DNA of 64,000 nt from JBOFSQ01 sp051651625 (GTDB taxonomy: Bacteria > Planctomycetota > Planctomycetia > Pirellulales > Thermoguttaceae). This document shows, piece after piece, positions 8,613 to 16,607 of the stretch (the stretch's first letter is position 1; every line of letters starts with the position of its first letter). Where the stretch lies: NCBI GenBank assembly GCA_051651625.1, contig JBOFSQ010000065.1, positions 62,001-126,000 of the forward strand, given 5' to 3'. A program made the position numbers and the translations under genes. Below the pieces are notes generated by a model. The model ran no database searches. It was not told where the DNA came from and saw nothing but the letters and a program-made list of their open reading frames with translations.

Positions 8613-9049
8613 TTGATGAACTGCGAGGGCATTCGGTGTTTTTCGACACGGCACCAATAGTGTATTATGTAGAAGACAAATCGCCGTATGCCGACTTGCT
8701 CGAACCGGTATTTCACGCGGTACAAATGCGACATGTGGAAGCGTATACATCAACAGTCACGTTTGCCGAAACGCTCGTTATGCCGTACCGTAGTGGTAAC
8801 AAATCGCTCGTTGCGGCGTTTGAACACCTCTTTTCACCAGCAGCTCACATGACCGTTTTACCGTTGGACTTCGCAGTTGCCCGCGAAACGGCGAGGCTCC
8901 GTGCGGTGTTGTCATCGCTTCGCACGCCCGACGCGATTCAACTTGCCACCGCGAACGTTCATCGCATCGACTTCTTCCTAACCAATGATCGTCGTTTGCA
9001 TAATGCGACGGGGTCTCGCATCCTTTGTCTCAACGATTTCATCGAGTGA
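8603..9049 (+). CDS. PIN-domain ribonuclease, VapC-like toxin
   Basis: A 148-residue PIN-domain protein. The acidic centre is visible: Asp15 (V-F-F-D-T-A), Glu56 (F-A-E-T), Asp110 (R-T-P-D-A-I-Q-L-A) and Asp129 (L-T-N-D-R). VapC toxins of this fold cut tRNA or rRNA until neutralised by their antitoxin. The start overlaps the stop of the upstream small gene by 10 nt, the usual toxin-antitoxin layout. A ribosome binding site GAGGAG lies about 7 nt upstream inside the partner gene. Confidence 0.8.
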   Translation: MGLIDELRGHSVFFDTAPIVYYVEDKSPYADLLEPVFHAVQMRHVEAYTSTVTFAETLVMPYRSGNKSLVAAFEHLFSPAAHMTVLPLDFAVARETARLRAVLSSLRTPDAIQLATANVHRIDFFLTNDRRLHNATGSRILCLNDFIE

Positions 9050-9069
9050 CAGCGTACTGTGGTTCTCAA

Positions 9070-10482
9070 ATGTCATCAACCGACTACGACGTTGTAATCA
9101 TCGGTGCGGGGATGTCGGGATTGGCGGCGGGGATTCGGCTTGCGCTCTACGACAAGAAAGTTTGCCTGCTCGAACGTCACCAAACGATTGGTGGACTCAA
9201 TTCGTTCTATCGTTTTGCGGGGCGCAACTTTGATGTCGGTCTTCACGCGATGACGAACTACGCCCCACGCGGGACGCGCGTCGGCCCGCTCGCCCGTATC
9301 TTGCGGCACTTGCGGTTTGCGTGGGAGGAGTTCGCACTCGTTCCGCAGATCGGCTCTTCGATAGCGTTCCCCGATGTGCGGCTCCACTTCACGAATGACT
9401 TTGAATTTCTCGTCTCCGAAATTGCGTCGCACTTTACCGATCAGATTGACGGCTTTCGCACGATGGTTGACTCGCTCGTCGATTACGACGGACTCGGTAC
9501 CGGTGCGGCGGGCGGGTCGGCACGCGAGTTCGTTGCGCGACACATTACTGATCCGCTGCTCCGTGAGATGATATTTTGTCCACTCTTTTACTACGGCGGG
9601 GCGCGCGAACACGACCTTGAGTTTGGCCAGTTTTGCATTATGTTTCGCAGCATATTTCTCGAAGGTTTCGCGCGGCCTTATGCTGGCGTGCGGTTGATTC
9701 TCAAGAAGTTGCTGCAAAAGTTTAAGTCGCTCGGCGGATCGCTCCGTCTGCGTGCTTCGGTTGCGGAAATCGTATCGCAAGGCAACAACGTCGAGCGACT
9801 CATCCTCGCCGACGGTTCCGAAGTCGTCGGCAAAAAATACTTGTCGTCGGCGGGATGGGACGAGACGCTTGCACTCTGTCCATCGCTTGCAAACGTCGAA
9901 GACAGCGAGTCGGCACCAGAAGTTGCGGCAACAGAACAAGGCCGCCTCGCGTTTGTCGAGACGATCAGCGTACTTGATCGCGAGCCGCAATCGCTTGGCC
10001 ACCGCGAGACGATTGTCTTCTTCAACGATTCGCCAACGTTTCACTACGAGTGTCCGCAAGAACTCGTTGACTTGCGGAGCGGCGTGATCTGTTCGCCGAA
10101 CAATTTCGACTACGACGAACCGCTCGGCGAAGGGATGTTGCGGATTACTGCGCTTGCGAACTTTGATCGCTGGGCGTCGCTGGGCGCGGAAGAGTATCGT
10201 CGTGCAAAACTTCGTTACTACGATCAAACGTTGGCGTCGGCGATGCGTTTTGTCCCAGATTTTCGTCGTCACGTCATCGAGACCGACATGTTCACGCCGC
10301 TGACGGTTCGGCGTTTTACGGGGAAACAGCGCGGCGCGATTTACGGTGCCCCCGACAAAAAGTACGACGGTCGCACGCCACTTGAAAACCTTTACCTATG
10401 CGGCACCGATCAAGGAATGGTCGGTATCATCGGCGCAATCGTCAGCGGAATCACGATTGCGAATCAGTATCTTCTCAAGTAG
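9070..10482 (+). CDS. CrtI/phytoene desaturase-like FAD oxidoreductase
   Basis: A 470-residue flavoprotein. The N-terminal dinucleotide loop is G12-A-G-M-S-G17 with the ribose-binding Glu at about 35, and the C-terminus has the CrtI-like FAD-closing segment G-T-D-Q-G-M-V-G. This family includes carotenoid desaturases and isomerases, retinol saturases and sterol or lipid oxidases. The absence of other carotenoid genes leaves the substrate open. ATG 9070 is preferred over 9025 because the FAD motif then starts at residue 12 and the extra residues come from the previous gene. The TAG stop is the first triplet of repeat A2. Confidence 0.7.
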   Translation: MSSTDYDVVIIGAGMSGLAAGIRLALYDKKVCLLERHQTIGGLNSFYRFAGRNFDVGLHAMTNYAPRGTRVGPLARILRHLRFAWEEFALVPQIGSSIAFPDVRLHFTNDFEFLVSEIASHFTDQIDGFRTMVDSLVDYDGLGTGAAGGSAREFVARHITDPLLREMIFCPLFYYGGAREHDLEFGQFCIMFRSIFLEGFARPYAGVRLILKKLLQKFKSLGGSLRLRASVAEIVSQGNNVERLILADGSEVVGKKYLSSAGWDETLALCPSLANVEDSESAPEVAATEQGRLAFVETISVLDREPQSLGHRETIVFFNDSPTFHYECPQELVDLRSGVICSPNNFDYDEPLGEGMLRITALANFDRWASLGAEEYRRAKLRYYDQTLASAMRFVPDFRRHVIETDMFTPLTVRRFTGKQRGAIYGAPDKKYDGRTPLENLYLCGTDQGMVGIIGAIVSGITIANQYLLK

Positions 10483-10587
10483 TTCTGGTTCGGCATAGCC
10501 GAAGCCTCCAGTTATCAACGCCGCAGGCGTTTGGAGGGTTCGGCTATGCCGAACCACAGTGAGAGTGCAAGTTTCCGAACAAGTCTA
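10480..10587. repeat. Repeat A2: TAG...CTA palindrome
   Basis: A 108-bp copy beginning TAGTTCTGGTTCGGC and ending AACAAGTCTA. It contains GGTTCGGCATAGCCGAAGCC and its inverse around an inner GCCGCAGGCG loop. Its first triplet is the stop codon of the FAD gene and its last base is the first base of repeat D1. Confidence 0.85.
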
Positions 10588-10606
10588 TTCCCGCGTAGGC
10601 GGGAAT
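10587..10606. repeat. Repeat D1: dRS3-like short palindrome
   Basis: ATTCCCGCGTAGGCGGGAAT, an inverted repeat with ATTCCCGC arms. It directly abuts repeat A2. Confidence 0.8.
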
Positions 10607-10634
10607 CCATCCCAACAACAAGGAGATTTTCCCA

Positions 10635-11210
10635 ATGAGTATTGTCACGATTTTGGCGCATCCGTCGCCGACGAGTTTTAATCACGCGATTGCGGAGCGT
10701 GTACGCGATACGCTAGAGTTGCGCCATGAGCGGTGCGTGTTTCACTCGCTCTATGCGGAGTCGTTTGATCCGGTGTTACCGGTTGGCGAAGAGACGCTCG
10801 ACGAAGCTGCGTTGCCGTCGAACGTTCGGCAATTTGTAGCAGAAGTCCGCGAGGCGAGCGGCATTGTGATCGTTCACCCGAACTGGTGGGGTTCGCCGCC
10901 CGCGATTTTGCGGGGCTGGGTAGATCGCGTCTTCCGTCACGGTTTCGCGTACAACTTCACCGCGACCGGTCCGGTGCCGCACTTCACCAACAAAACTGTG
11001 CAAGTTTTCACGACCTCAAATACGCCGCGCGACATCGAGATGAACCTTCACGGCGACCCACTCGAAACGCACTGGCGCAAAATCGTTTTCGGTCTGTGTG
11101 GCTGCAAGTCGTTTGAACGCCGAAACTTCGAACCGGTAATAATGAGCACGCCCGAAGAGCGAAAGACGTGGCTCGAAGAAGTCGCCGCAACAATCGAACG
11201 GCGATTTTAG
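10635..11210 (+). CDS. NAD(P)H dehydrogenase (quinone)-type flavodoxin-fold protein
   Basis: A 191-residue protein of the NQO/MdaB-KefF family. It has the FMN-phosphate segment A-H-P-S-P-T-S-F-N near the N-terminus and the conserved P-N-W-W-G-S-P-P-A-I-L-R-G-W-V-D block (about 81-97). These cytosolic enzymes reduce quinones or electrophiles by two-electron transfer. AAGGAG lies 8 nt before the ATG. It stands alone, convergent with rng. Its stop begins TAGACC, resembling the left end of family A repeats, and element A3 fills the gap to rng. Confidence 0.8.
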   Translation: MSIVTILAHPSPTSFNHAIAERVRDTLELRHERCVFHSLYAESFDPVLPVGEETLDEAALPSNVRQFVAEVREASGIVIVHPNWWGSPPAILRGWVDRVFRHGFAYNFTATGPVPHFTNKTVQVFTTSNTPRDIEMNLHGDPLETHWRKIVFGLCGCKSFERRNFEPVIMSTPEERKTWLEEVAATIERRF

Positions 11211-11331
11211 ACCCGACATTAGAATAATTCCGGTTCGGCATAGCCGAACCCTCCAGTTGTCAACGCCGCAGGCGTTTGGAGGGTTCGGCTATGCCGAACC
11301 GATGTGCGAGTGCAAGTTCCGAACAAGTCTA
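11208..11331. repeat. Repeat A3 spanning two convergent stop codons
   Basis: A 124-bp family A copy in which the left TAG (11208-11210) is the stop of the quinone reductase and the right CTA (11329-11331) is the TAG stop of rng on the minus strand. The core is the usual GGTTCGGCATAGCCGAACC pair. The left arm is degenerate. The hairpin could serve as a bidirectional terminator. Confidence 0.8.
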
Positions 11332-12924
11332 CTGAACATTGCGTCCGTTATTGTCGCTGCACTGCATTTCGAGTTGTTCGGGCCAGAACGATTCGTCGCC
11401 GTAGATGATGACTTCCATTTGCCCTTCGTCTTCGAGACGCAGGATTTCGTCGCGTTTGCGGTTATTGATCCACTCGGCGACTTCGTTTGTCACCGTCACG
11501 CGAACCTTCGCAACTCGCGTGTCTTGCGCGACGATTGTAAGCACACGCATAATCTCAATCGACATACTCTCAACCGACTTCACAACTCCGCCACCGCGAC
11601 AACACGGACACTCCTGATAGACACTCCGCTTGAGCGACGGACGAATCCGCTGCCGCGTCATTTCGATAAGACCAAATGGACTCGTTCGCAAAATCTTCGT
11701 CCGTGCGCGGTCGCGGCGAACGGCGTCACGCAACGTGCGTTCGACGGTACGGCGATGCGCTTCTTTGCGCATGTCGATGAAGTCGTTGACGATCACACCA
11801 CCCAAATCTCGCAAACGAATTTGTCGCGCGATTTCTTTCGCCGCGTTGAGATTCATCTGATACGCCGTCTCTTCGGCGTCGCCGTCGGCACGAAAGTTTC
11901 CGCTGTTAACGTCTATCGCAACGAGTGCTTCGGTCTGATCAATCACGATTGAGCCGCCCTGTTTGAGCGGAACGACTCGCTGATTGATGCGGGCAATTTC
12001 GTCGTCGAGATGGAACTTGTGGAAGAGCGGCTCCTTGCCGTCGTAGAGTTTGAGACGGTTGTCGTAGTTTGGCATGACGACTTCGAGAAAGTCGCGTGCC
12101 CGCTGGTACGCCTGCGGATCGTCAACGACGATGGTGTCGATTTCGGGCGTGAACACGTCGCGGATGGTGCGGATGAGCATGTCGCTCTCTTCGTAGATAC
12201 CGACCGGCGACGGCAACTTTGCGATCCGGCGAGCGATGACTGTCCAGAGTCGCACCAAGTATTCGAGGTCGCCAGCGAGTTCTTCTTGCGTTCGGTCGGC
12301 ACCGGCAGTGCGGACGATGAAGCCGAGTCCGTCGGGCGGTGCGATCTCGTCCATCATTCGGCGAAGGTCGCGGCGGACGTTTTCGTCCTCAATTTTCCGC
12401 GACACCCCAACGCGACCAAGCGACGGCATCAAGACGAGATAACGTCCGGGGATGCTGATGTACGTCGAGAGCGTTGGCCCTTTGTTTCCGATCCCTTCCT
12501 TAATTACTTGTACGAGAACTTCGTCGCCGCGCTGAAAAATGTCTTGCATCGGCGGTTTGATGCGTGGGCGGTCGGAGTAGAAGTCGTCGCCGCCGCGTGA
12601 ACGGGCCGCAGCCGCCGCGCGACTCTGCTGCTCCTTGTATCGCCGGTCGCGTACAACTTCGGGATCGTTCCAGTGCGCGACTTGATCGAAGTAACTCGGT
12701 TCAACGTCGCTGACGTGGAGAAAACCGTTGCGACCAACTCCAAAGTCTATGAACGCCGCCTGAATCGACGCCTCAACGTTGACGATGACACCTTTGTAGA
12801 TGTTGCCGACAAGATTTTCTGCACCGGCGCGTTCGACATAGAGTTCTTCGAGGATGTTGTCTTCGGTGATGGCGATGCGGCACTCCTCGGCCTGCCGTGC
12901 ATTGACTAACATAACTTGCTTCAC
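11329..12924 (-). CDS. rng: Ribonuclease G/E family endoribonuclease
   Basis: A 531-residue RNase E/G catalytic protein without the long C-terminal scaffold of RNase E, so RNase G-like. An S1 domain (about 38-130) has an Arg/Ser/Asp insert. The catalytic block reads A-I-D-V-N-S-G-N-F followed by G-G-V-I-V-N-D-F-I-D-M. A CPCC zinc-link motif (C-P-x-C) lies near 445. It processes rRNA and mRNA in the cytoplasm. The start is a GTG at 12924 with GAAAGGT 10 nt upstream; an ATG at 12912 is an alternative. It follows the DUF2344 gene by 58 nt, a pairing common in bacteria. Confidence 0.92.
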   Translation of the reverse strand: MKQVMLVNARQAEECRIAITEDNILEELYVERAGAENLVGNIYKGVIVNVEASIQAAFIDFGVGRNGFLHVSDVEPSYFDQVAHWNDPEVVRDRRYKEQQSRAAAAARSRGGDDFYSDRPRIKPPMQDIFQRGDEVLVQVIKEGIGNKGPTLSTYISIPGRYLVLMPSLGRVGVSRKIEDENVRRDLRRMMDEIAPPDGLGFIVRTAGADRTQEELAGDLEYLVRLWTVIARRIAKLPSPVGIYEESDMLIRTIRDVFTPEIDTIVVDDPQAYQRARDFLEVVMPNYDNRLKLYDGKEPLFHKFHLDDEIARINQRVVPLKQGGSIVIDQTEALVAIDVNSGNFRADGDAEETAYQMNLNAAKEIARQIRLRDLGGVIVNDFIDMRKEAHRRTVERTLRDAVRRDRARTKILRTSPFGLIEMTRQRIRPSLKRSVYQECPCCRGGGVVKSVESMSIEIMRVLTIVAQDTRVAKVRVTVTNEVAEWINNRKRDEILRLEDEGQMEVIIYGDESFWPEQLEMQCSDNNGRNVQ

Positions 12925-12974
12925 AATACTTTACCTTTCAAAAAAATGTTTGCTTTTCCGACTGCACTCGTGCT

Positions 12975-13001
12975 GCACTCGCTTACGCTTCGTGCTCTGA
13001 T
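12975..13001 (-). repeat. Repeat E1 forming the 3' end of the DUF2344 gene
   Basis: Minus-strand copy of the GAAGCGTAAGCGAGTG family. The TAA inside GCGTAAGC is the stop codon of the DUF2344 gene. Confidence 0.75.
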
Positions 13002-13660
13002 TTTCGCTCCAACCTTACTCGCGTTCTCACCGGGAAGATGGAACGGAAGAGGAACGGTTCGAGCTGTAGTGGTACGAGGCAGTCACGGAGGTTGACTTCG
13101 GGGCCGCTGCGGGCCTCTTTGTTTGCACGGATCGTTATTCTCATTTGTCCCGTTTCAGCACTGAACTCTAGCGATTCGACTGCGGGACGCACGTCGATTT
13201 CTTTACCATTTGTTTTTGTGACGATGCTGCTGGTCGTTTCCAAAAACGTTGCCACTTTCGCTGCCGTGTCACTTTGGTGCGATTCGGGAACGACCATTTC
13301 GTAGACCGAGGCGTCGAGCCGCGCCTTGGTTTCTGCTGGTGCCATTGTACGCGCCGACACGAACGTCAATCCGTCGAGCGAACACGCACCGAGTTTGGCC
13401 AGCAGTTCGGGGATCGTACTCGAAAACGATTCTAGTTCCATTTCGAGGACTTCGTCGGTACCGCCGTAACCGAGTCCGAGTGCCGACGGAAAACTGACGC
13501 GCGGCTTGGGGTGAAACCCCTGACTCATCGCCAGCGGCAGACGCGCCCGACGAAAGAGACGCTCTAAAATCCGCATCAGATCGATGTGGCCGACGTAACG
13601 CAACGCCCCCAACTTACTGAAACGAATCTGTATCCGCTCGCGCACTGCTGCTTCACCCAT
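12983..13660 (-). CDS. TIGR03936/DUF2344 radical-SAM-associated protein
   Basis: A 225-residue protein with the family's hallmark start (R-I-Q-I-R-F-S-K-L-G, then R-Y-V-G-H-I-D-L-M-R) and F-H-P-K-P-R segment. The family is often fused to or encoded next to a YgiQ-type radical SAM protein and sits just upstream of RNase E/G, as here. Its function is unknown; a role in RNA modification has been suggested. Start 13660 is chosen because GGAGG lies 8 nt upstream; the frame runs further to 13708. The C-terminal K-S-E-H-E-A and stop come from repeat E1. Confidence 0.8.
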   Translation of the reverse strand: MGEAAVRERIQIRFSKLGALRYVGHIDLMRILERLFRRARLPLAMSQGFHPKPRVSFPSALGLGYGGTDEVLEMELESFSSTIPELLAKLGACSLDGLTFVSARTMAPAETKARLDASVYEMVVPESHQSDTAAKVATFLETTSSIVTKTNGKEIDVRPAVESLEFSAETGQMRITIRANKEARSGPEVNLRDCLVPLQLEPFLFRSIFPVRTRVRLERKSEHEA

Positions 13661-14091
13661 CTCCGGCACCTCCCCACAAAGGCAGGCATTATACCCGACA
13701 AGCGGCAAGACAAAAGGCTCTCCGCCGCTATAAAAACGGGCGGGGTGTAGTAAAATTTAGTTGCGGGCGTGAATGGCGTATCGTGAATGGGGTATTTTGC
13801 CCCAACGGGGCAGCAAGAGCTTAGCCGTGGGTGAGCGGAGCGAACCCACGGTACGGAAGCCCCAAAATTCAGCAAGCCCCAACGGGGCGCAAGAATCGGA
13901 GCAACACCGTCTCTTTCGCCCCGTTGGGGCTACGGATTTTGTCGTGGCCGCGTACCGTGGGTTCGCGGAATACCGCTCACCCACGGCTAAGTTCTATCGC
14001 CCCGTTGGGGCGAAAATACCAGACAACCAATGTTCTCGTGCAAGCAGATTTTACTACACCCAAAACCGCTACGGGTGGCGATTTGTTCCCG
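13661..14091. other. Intergenic region dominated by repeat B1
   Basis: Apart from repeat B1 (13743-14061) I see no gene. ORFs here are translations of the palindrome. Confidence 0.7.
13743..14061. mobile_element. Repeat B1: MITE-like element with terminal inverted repeats
   Basis: A 319-bp element with ends GGGTGTAGTAAAATTT and GATTTTACTACACCC in inverted orientation. Its interior is a long imperfect palindrome: GCCCCAACGGGGC, the arm TTAGCCGTGGGTGAGCGG and a second GCCCCAACGGGGC, all repeated in reverse. No ORF worth calling and no clear target duplication. Confidence 0.8.
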
Positions 14092-15288
14092 TCACACTTC
14101 GCCATTCACGACTTGCGTCAGGATTTCGGCGTGTGCGGCGGTGAGGCGTTCGCGCTTTGGTGGTTCGATTTTGGCCGCGTCGAGACGCCGCGCGAACATC
14201 GCCGCCGGATCAATGTGGTCGAGAGTTTCGCTGGAAACTTGTTGCGAGAGAACCGCGTCAAACGGACGACGGTTCCGAACGCGAATAATCGAGATTCCGC
14301 GACCAGCATCGTTCATCGCCGCTACGATGTCGTCCAGTTTTTTCGGGAGGTCGATGATCGCTTCGTCGCCGGTGTACTCGGCTTCAACGAGTACATTCAT
14401 ACCGCTACACGCGACAAGATTTTCGGTGAGCGATTTCAAGTCGCCACTGATTGAGACGAGTCGTCGCCACGTCGGCACCGCGACTTCCCGCACCTTCGCG
14501 CGGCGTCCGTCAAACGTGACTTCGACCACAAACTTCTGCTGCATCCCTTCGTCAAAACTCATCGCCAGCGGGCTGCCGCTGTAACGTCGCGTCTCGTCAC
14601 TGCCGACTCGCTGCGGACGGTGAAGATGACCGAGTGCGAGGTAGTCGATTGCGGCGGGGAAAATGTCGCTGCGAAGTTGTCCTTGGTTGCCGACGTAGAG
14701 TTCGCGTACACCGTCCGAAGTCTGTCCGCCCGAAACGAACAGGTGCCCCGTAACGATGATCGGTACATCGCGGTCGCCGCGAACCGCCTCACACCGCGCG
14801 ACGACTTCGGAGTAGTGATCGCGCGTACCTTCGACGATTTTTTGCGATGTCTCTTCGAGCGTCTCGCCAACTTTGCTGCGGCGCAAATCGCGTTCACGCA
14901 AGAACGGCACCGCACCGACAATCGCGTCTCCGAAGTCGATTACTTCCGTCTCCACCGACGCATTTCCGACGACCGAGATTTTCATCGCTTGAAGCAACTG
15001 CGCGGGGGCGTCGAGAAAGTGTGGCGAGTCGTGATTCCCCGCAGTCACGACGACGCCGCGAATGTTCGTCGCGCACGCTCGTCTCAGAAAATCGTAGTAG
15101 AGACGCTGCGCACTCGCCGGCGGCGTAGACGTGTCGAAAACGTCGCCCGCGATCACGAGCAGTTCGATCTGTTCGCGTTCGATGACCTGCAAAAGCCAGT
15201 CCAGAAACGGGACAAACTCATCGTCGTCGCGCCGGTGTTCGTAGAGCGTGTGGCCCAAATGCCAGTCGGATGTGTGGAGAGTTTTCAT
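14092..15288 (-). CDS. sbcD: Exonuclease SbcD-type metallophosphoesterase
   Basis: A 398-residue SbcD/Mre11-family nuclease. The metallophosphoesterase motifs are in order: S-D-W-H-L-G, G-D-V-F-D, G-N-H-D, G-H-L-F and G-H-L-H. It normally works with the SbcC ATPase to open hairpins and process DNA ends. No sbcC is adjacent, so the partner must be elsewhere. Start 15288 (MKTLHTSDWH) has AAGGAG 10 nt upstream; the frame extends upstream into repeat B2. A nuclease of hairpin DNA flanked by two giant palindromic repeats is a curious setting, but no functional link is shown. Confidence 0.9.
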   Translation of the reverse strand: MKTLHTSDWHLGHTLYEHRRDDDEFVPFLDWLLQVIEREQIELLVIAGDVFDTSTPPASAQRLYYDFLRRACATNIRGVVVTAGNHDSPHFLDAPAQLLQAMKISVVGNASVETEVIDFGDAIVGAVPFLRERDLRRSKVGETLEETSQKIVEGTRDHYSEVVARCEAVRGDRDVPIIVTGHLFVSGGQTSDGVRELYVGNQGQLRSDIFPAAIDYLALGHLHRPQRVGSDETRRYSGSPLAMSFDEGMQQKFVVEVTFDGRRAKVREVAVPTWRRLVSISGDLKSLTENLVACSGMNVLVEAEYTGDEAIIDLPKKLDDIVAAMNDAGRGISIIRVRNRRPFDAVLSQQVSSETLDHIDPAAMFARRLDAAKIEPPKRERLTAAHAEILTQVVNGEV

Positions 15289-15716
15289 TGCCCCCGTCTC
15301 CTTGTTGATTAAGTCGCGCCGTGTAAAATACGGCGGTGATTGTAGTGTCTCGCTTGAATGTGTCAACGTGTGTAATCGGGTGTAGTAAAGTTTGCTTTGC
15401 AAGCGGAGGATTGGTGGCGGTTTGCGATGGTGTATCCTATGGCCCCAACGGGGCGATAAGAACTTAGCCGTGGGTGAGCGGTATTCCGCGAACCCACGGT
15501 AGGCGACACCAACGGAATCCGTAGCCCCAACGGGGCGAAAGAATTGATGCGGCCAGATTCTTACGCCCCGTTGGGGCTATCTGAATTTTGGGGCTTCGTA
15601 CCGTGGGTTCGCTTCGCTCACCCACGGCTAAGTTCTTGCTGCCCCGTTGGGGCAAACACACCATTCACGCCTGCAACTAAACCTTGCTCCCCCCACAATT
15701 TACTTGAGGTCTCTGA
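15289..15716. other. Divergent intergenic region containing repeat B2
   Basis: Between divergent sbcD and thyX. Contents are repeat B2 and about 90 bp next to sbcD; no gene seen. TTGAGGT at about 15701 may be part of the thyX ribosome binding site. Confidence 0.6.
15378..15694. mobile_element. Repeat B2: MITE-like element
   Basis: The left end GGGTGTAGTAAAGTTT is intact; the right end (AACTAAACCTTGCTCCCCCC) is degenerate. The interior has four GCCCCAACGGGGC-type palindromes and the inverted arm TTAGCCGTGGGTGAGCGG. Confidence 0.75.
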
Positions 15717-16607
15717 ATGGTTTTGGATACTGATTCGCTGTGTGGTCTTCGTTGGGAAAAACTTTCCGTGCTCGATGATGGTTTCGTTTGCCTCGTCGAT
15801 ATGATGGGCGACGATGCTGCGATAGCGCAGGCGGCGCGAGTCAGTTACGGTGCGGGGACGCGGGCCGTTTCCGACGACCGTGCGCTCATACGTTACCTGA
15901 TGCGGCACCGTCATACCACGCCGTTTGAGATGGTGGAGCTGAAGTTTCTCGTCCGCGTACCGATGGACTGCTGGCGGCAGTGGATTCGACACCGAACGGC
16001 GTCGGTCAACGAGTACAGTACACGTTATAGCGTTGCGGTCGATTCGGCGTACACGACCGCGCCAGATGCGTGGCGGCTGCAAGCGACTTCAAATCGTCAG
16101 GGGAGCGACGGAACGCTTTCTCTCGAACTTGGCGAGCACTTCACGCGAGACGAACGCGATTTTCACAACATCGCCAGCAAACTCTACAAGACGCGGCTCG
16201 ATGCTGGAATCGCCCGCGAACAGGCCCGCAAAGATTTACCGCTTTCAACGTATACCGAAGCATACTGGAAGATCGACCTCCACAACTTGCTCCACTTTTT
16301 GGAGCTGCGAATGGACGTTCACGCCCAGCACGAAATCCGTTCTTATGCTGCGACCATCGGTGAACGGATCGTTCGCGCAGTGCTACCGCTGACGTGGGAG
16401 GCGTTTCTCGACTACCGCGCGGGTGGGATTCACCTCACGCGGCTCGACCAAGGCGTCATCGCGCGACTCGCGGCGAGCGGACACGTTCCCGCAACCGAAG
16501 AGCAATTTCTCGCCTGCCAAGATGTCGCGTGGCGTGACCAAGACCGTTCACGCGAACGCGACGAGTGCCGCGAAAAACTTACGCTACTCGGAATCGTTAG
16601 GTCGTGA
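15717..16607 (+). CDS. thyX: Flavin-dependent thymidylate synthase ThyX
   Basis: A 296-residue ThyX, which methylates dUMP to dTMP using FAD, NADPH and methylenetetrahydrofolate. The signature RHRxxSxNExSxRY is present at residues 91-104 (R-H-R-T-A-S-V-N-E-Y-S-T-R-Y). The C-terminal part continues the fold with Q-A-R-x-x-L-P. The protein is longer than the minimal family length (about 220), mainly through the C-terminal 50 residues. Its 3' end overlaps the convergent DUF1559-like gene by 24 nt. Confidence 0.95.
   Translation: MVLDTDSLCGLRWEKLSVLDDGFVCLVDMMGDDAAIAQAARVSYGAGTRAVSDDRALIRYLMRHRHTTPFEMVELKFLVRVPMDCWRQWIRHRTASVNEYSTRYSVAVDSAYTTAPDAWRLQATSNRQGSDGTLSLELGEHFTRDERDFHNIASKLYKTRLDAGIAREQARKDLPLSTYTEAYWKIDLHNLLHFLELRMDVHAQHEIRSYAATIGERIVRAVLPLTWEAFLDYRAGGIHLTRLDQGVIARLAASGHVPATEEQFLACQDVAWRDQDRSRERDECREKLTLLGIVRS

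Noticed and set aside
9076..10272. 398-residue minus-strand ORF
   Set aside because: Antisense to the CrtI-like gene, with shadow composition and no motif.
13773..14454. Small proteins with P-T-G-R-K and S-P-N-G-A peptides at family B loci
   Set aside because: They are translations of the GCCCCAACGGGGC repeat and run through its inverted arms; the same peptides recur at every B copy.
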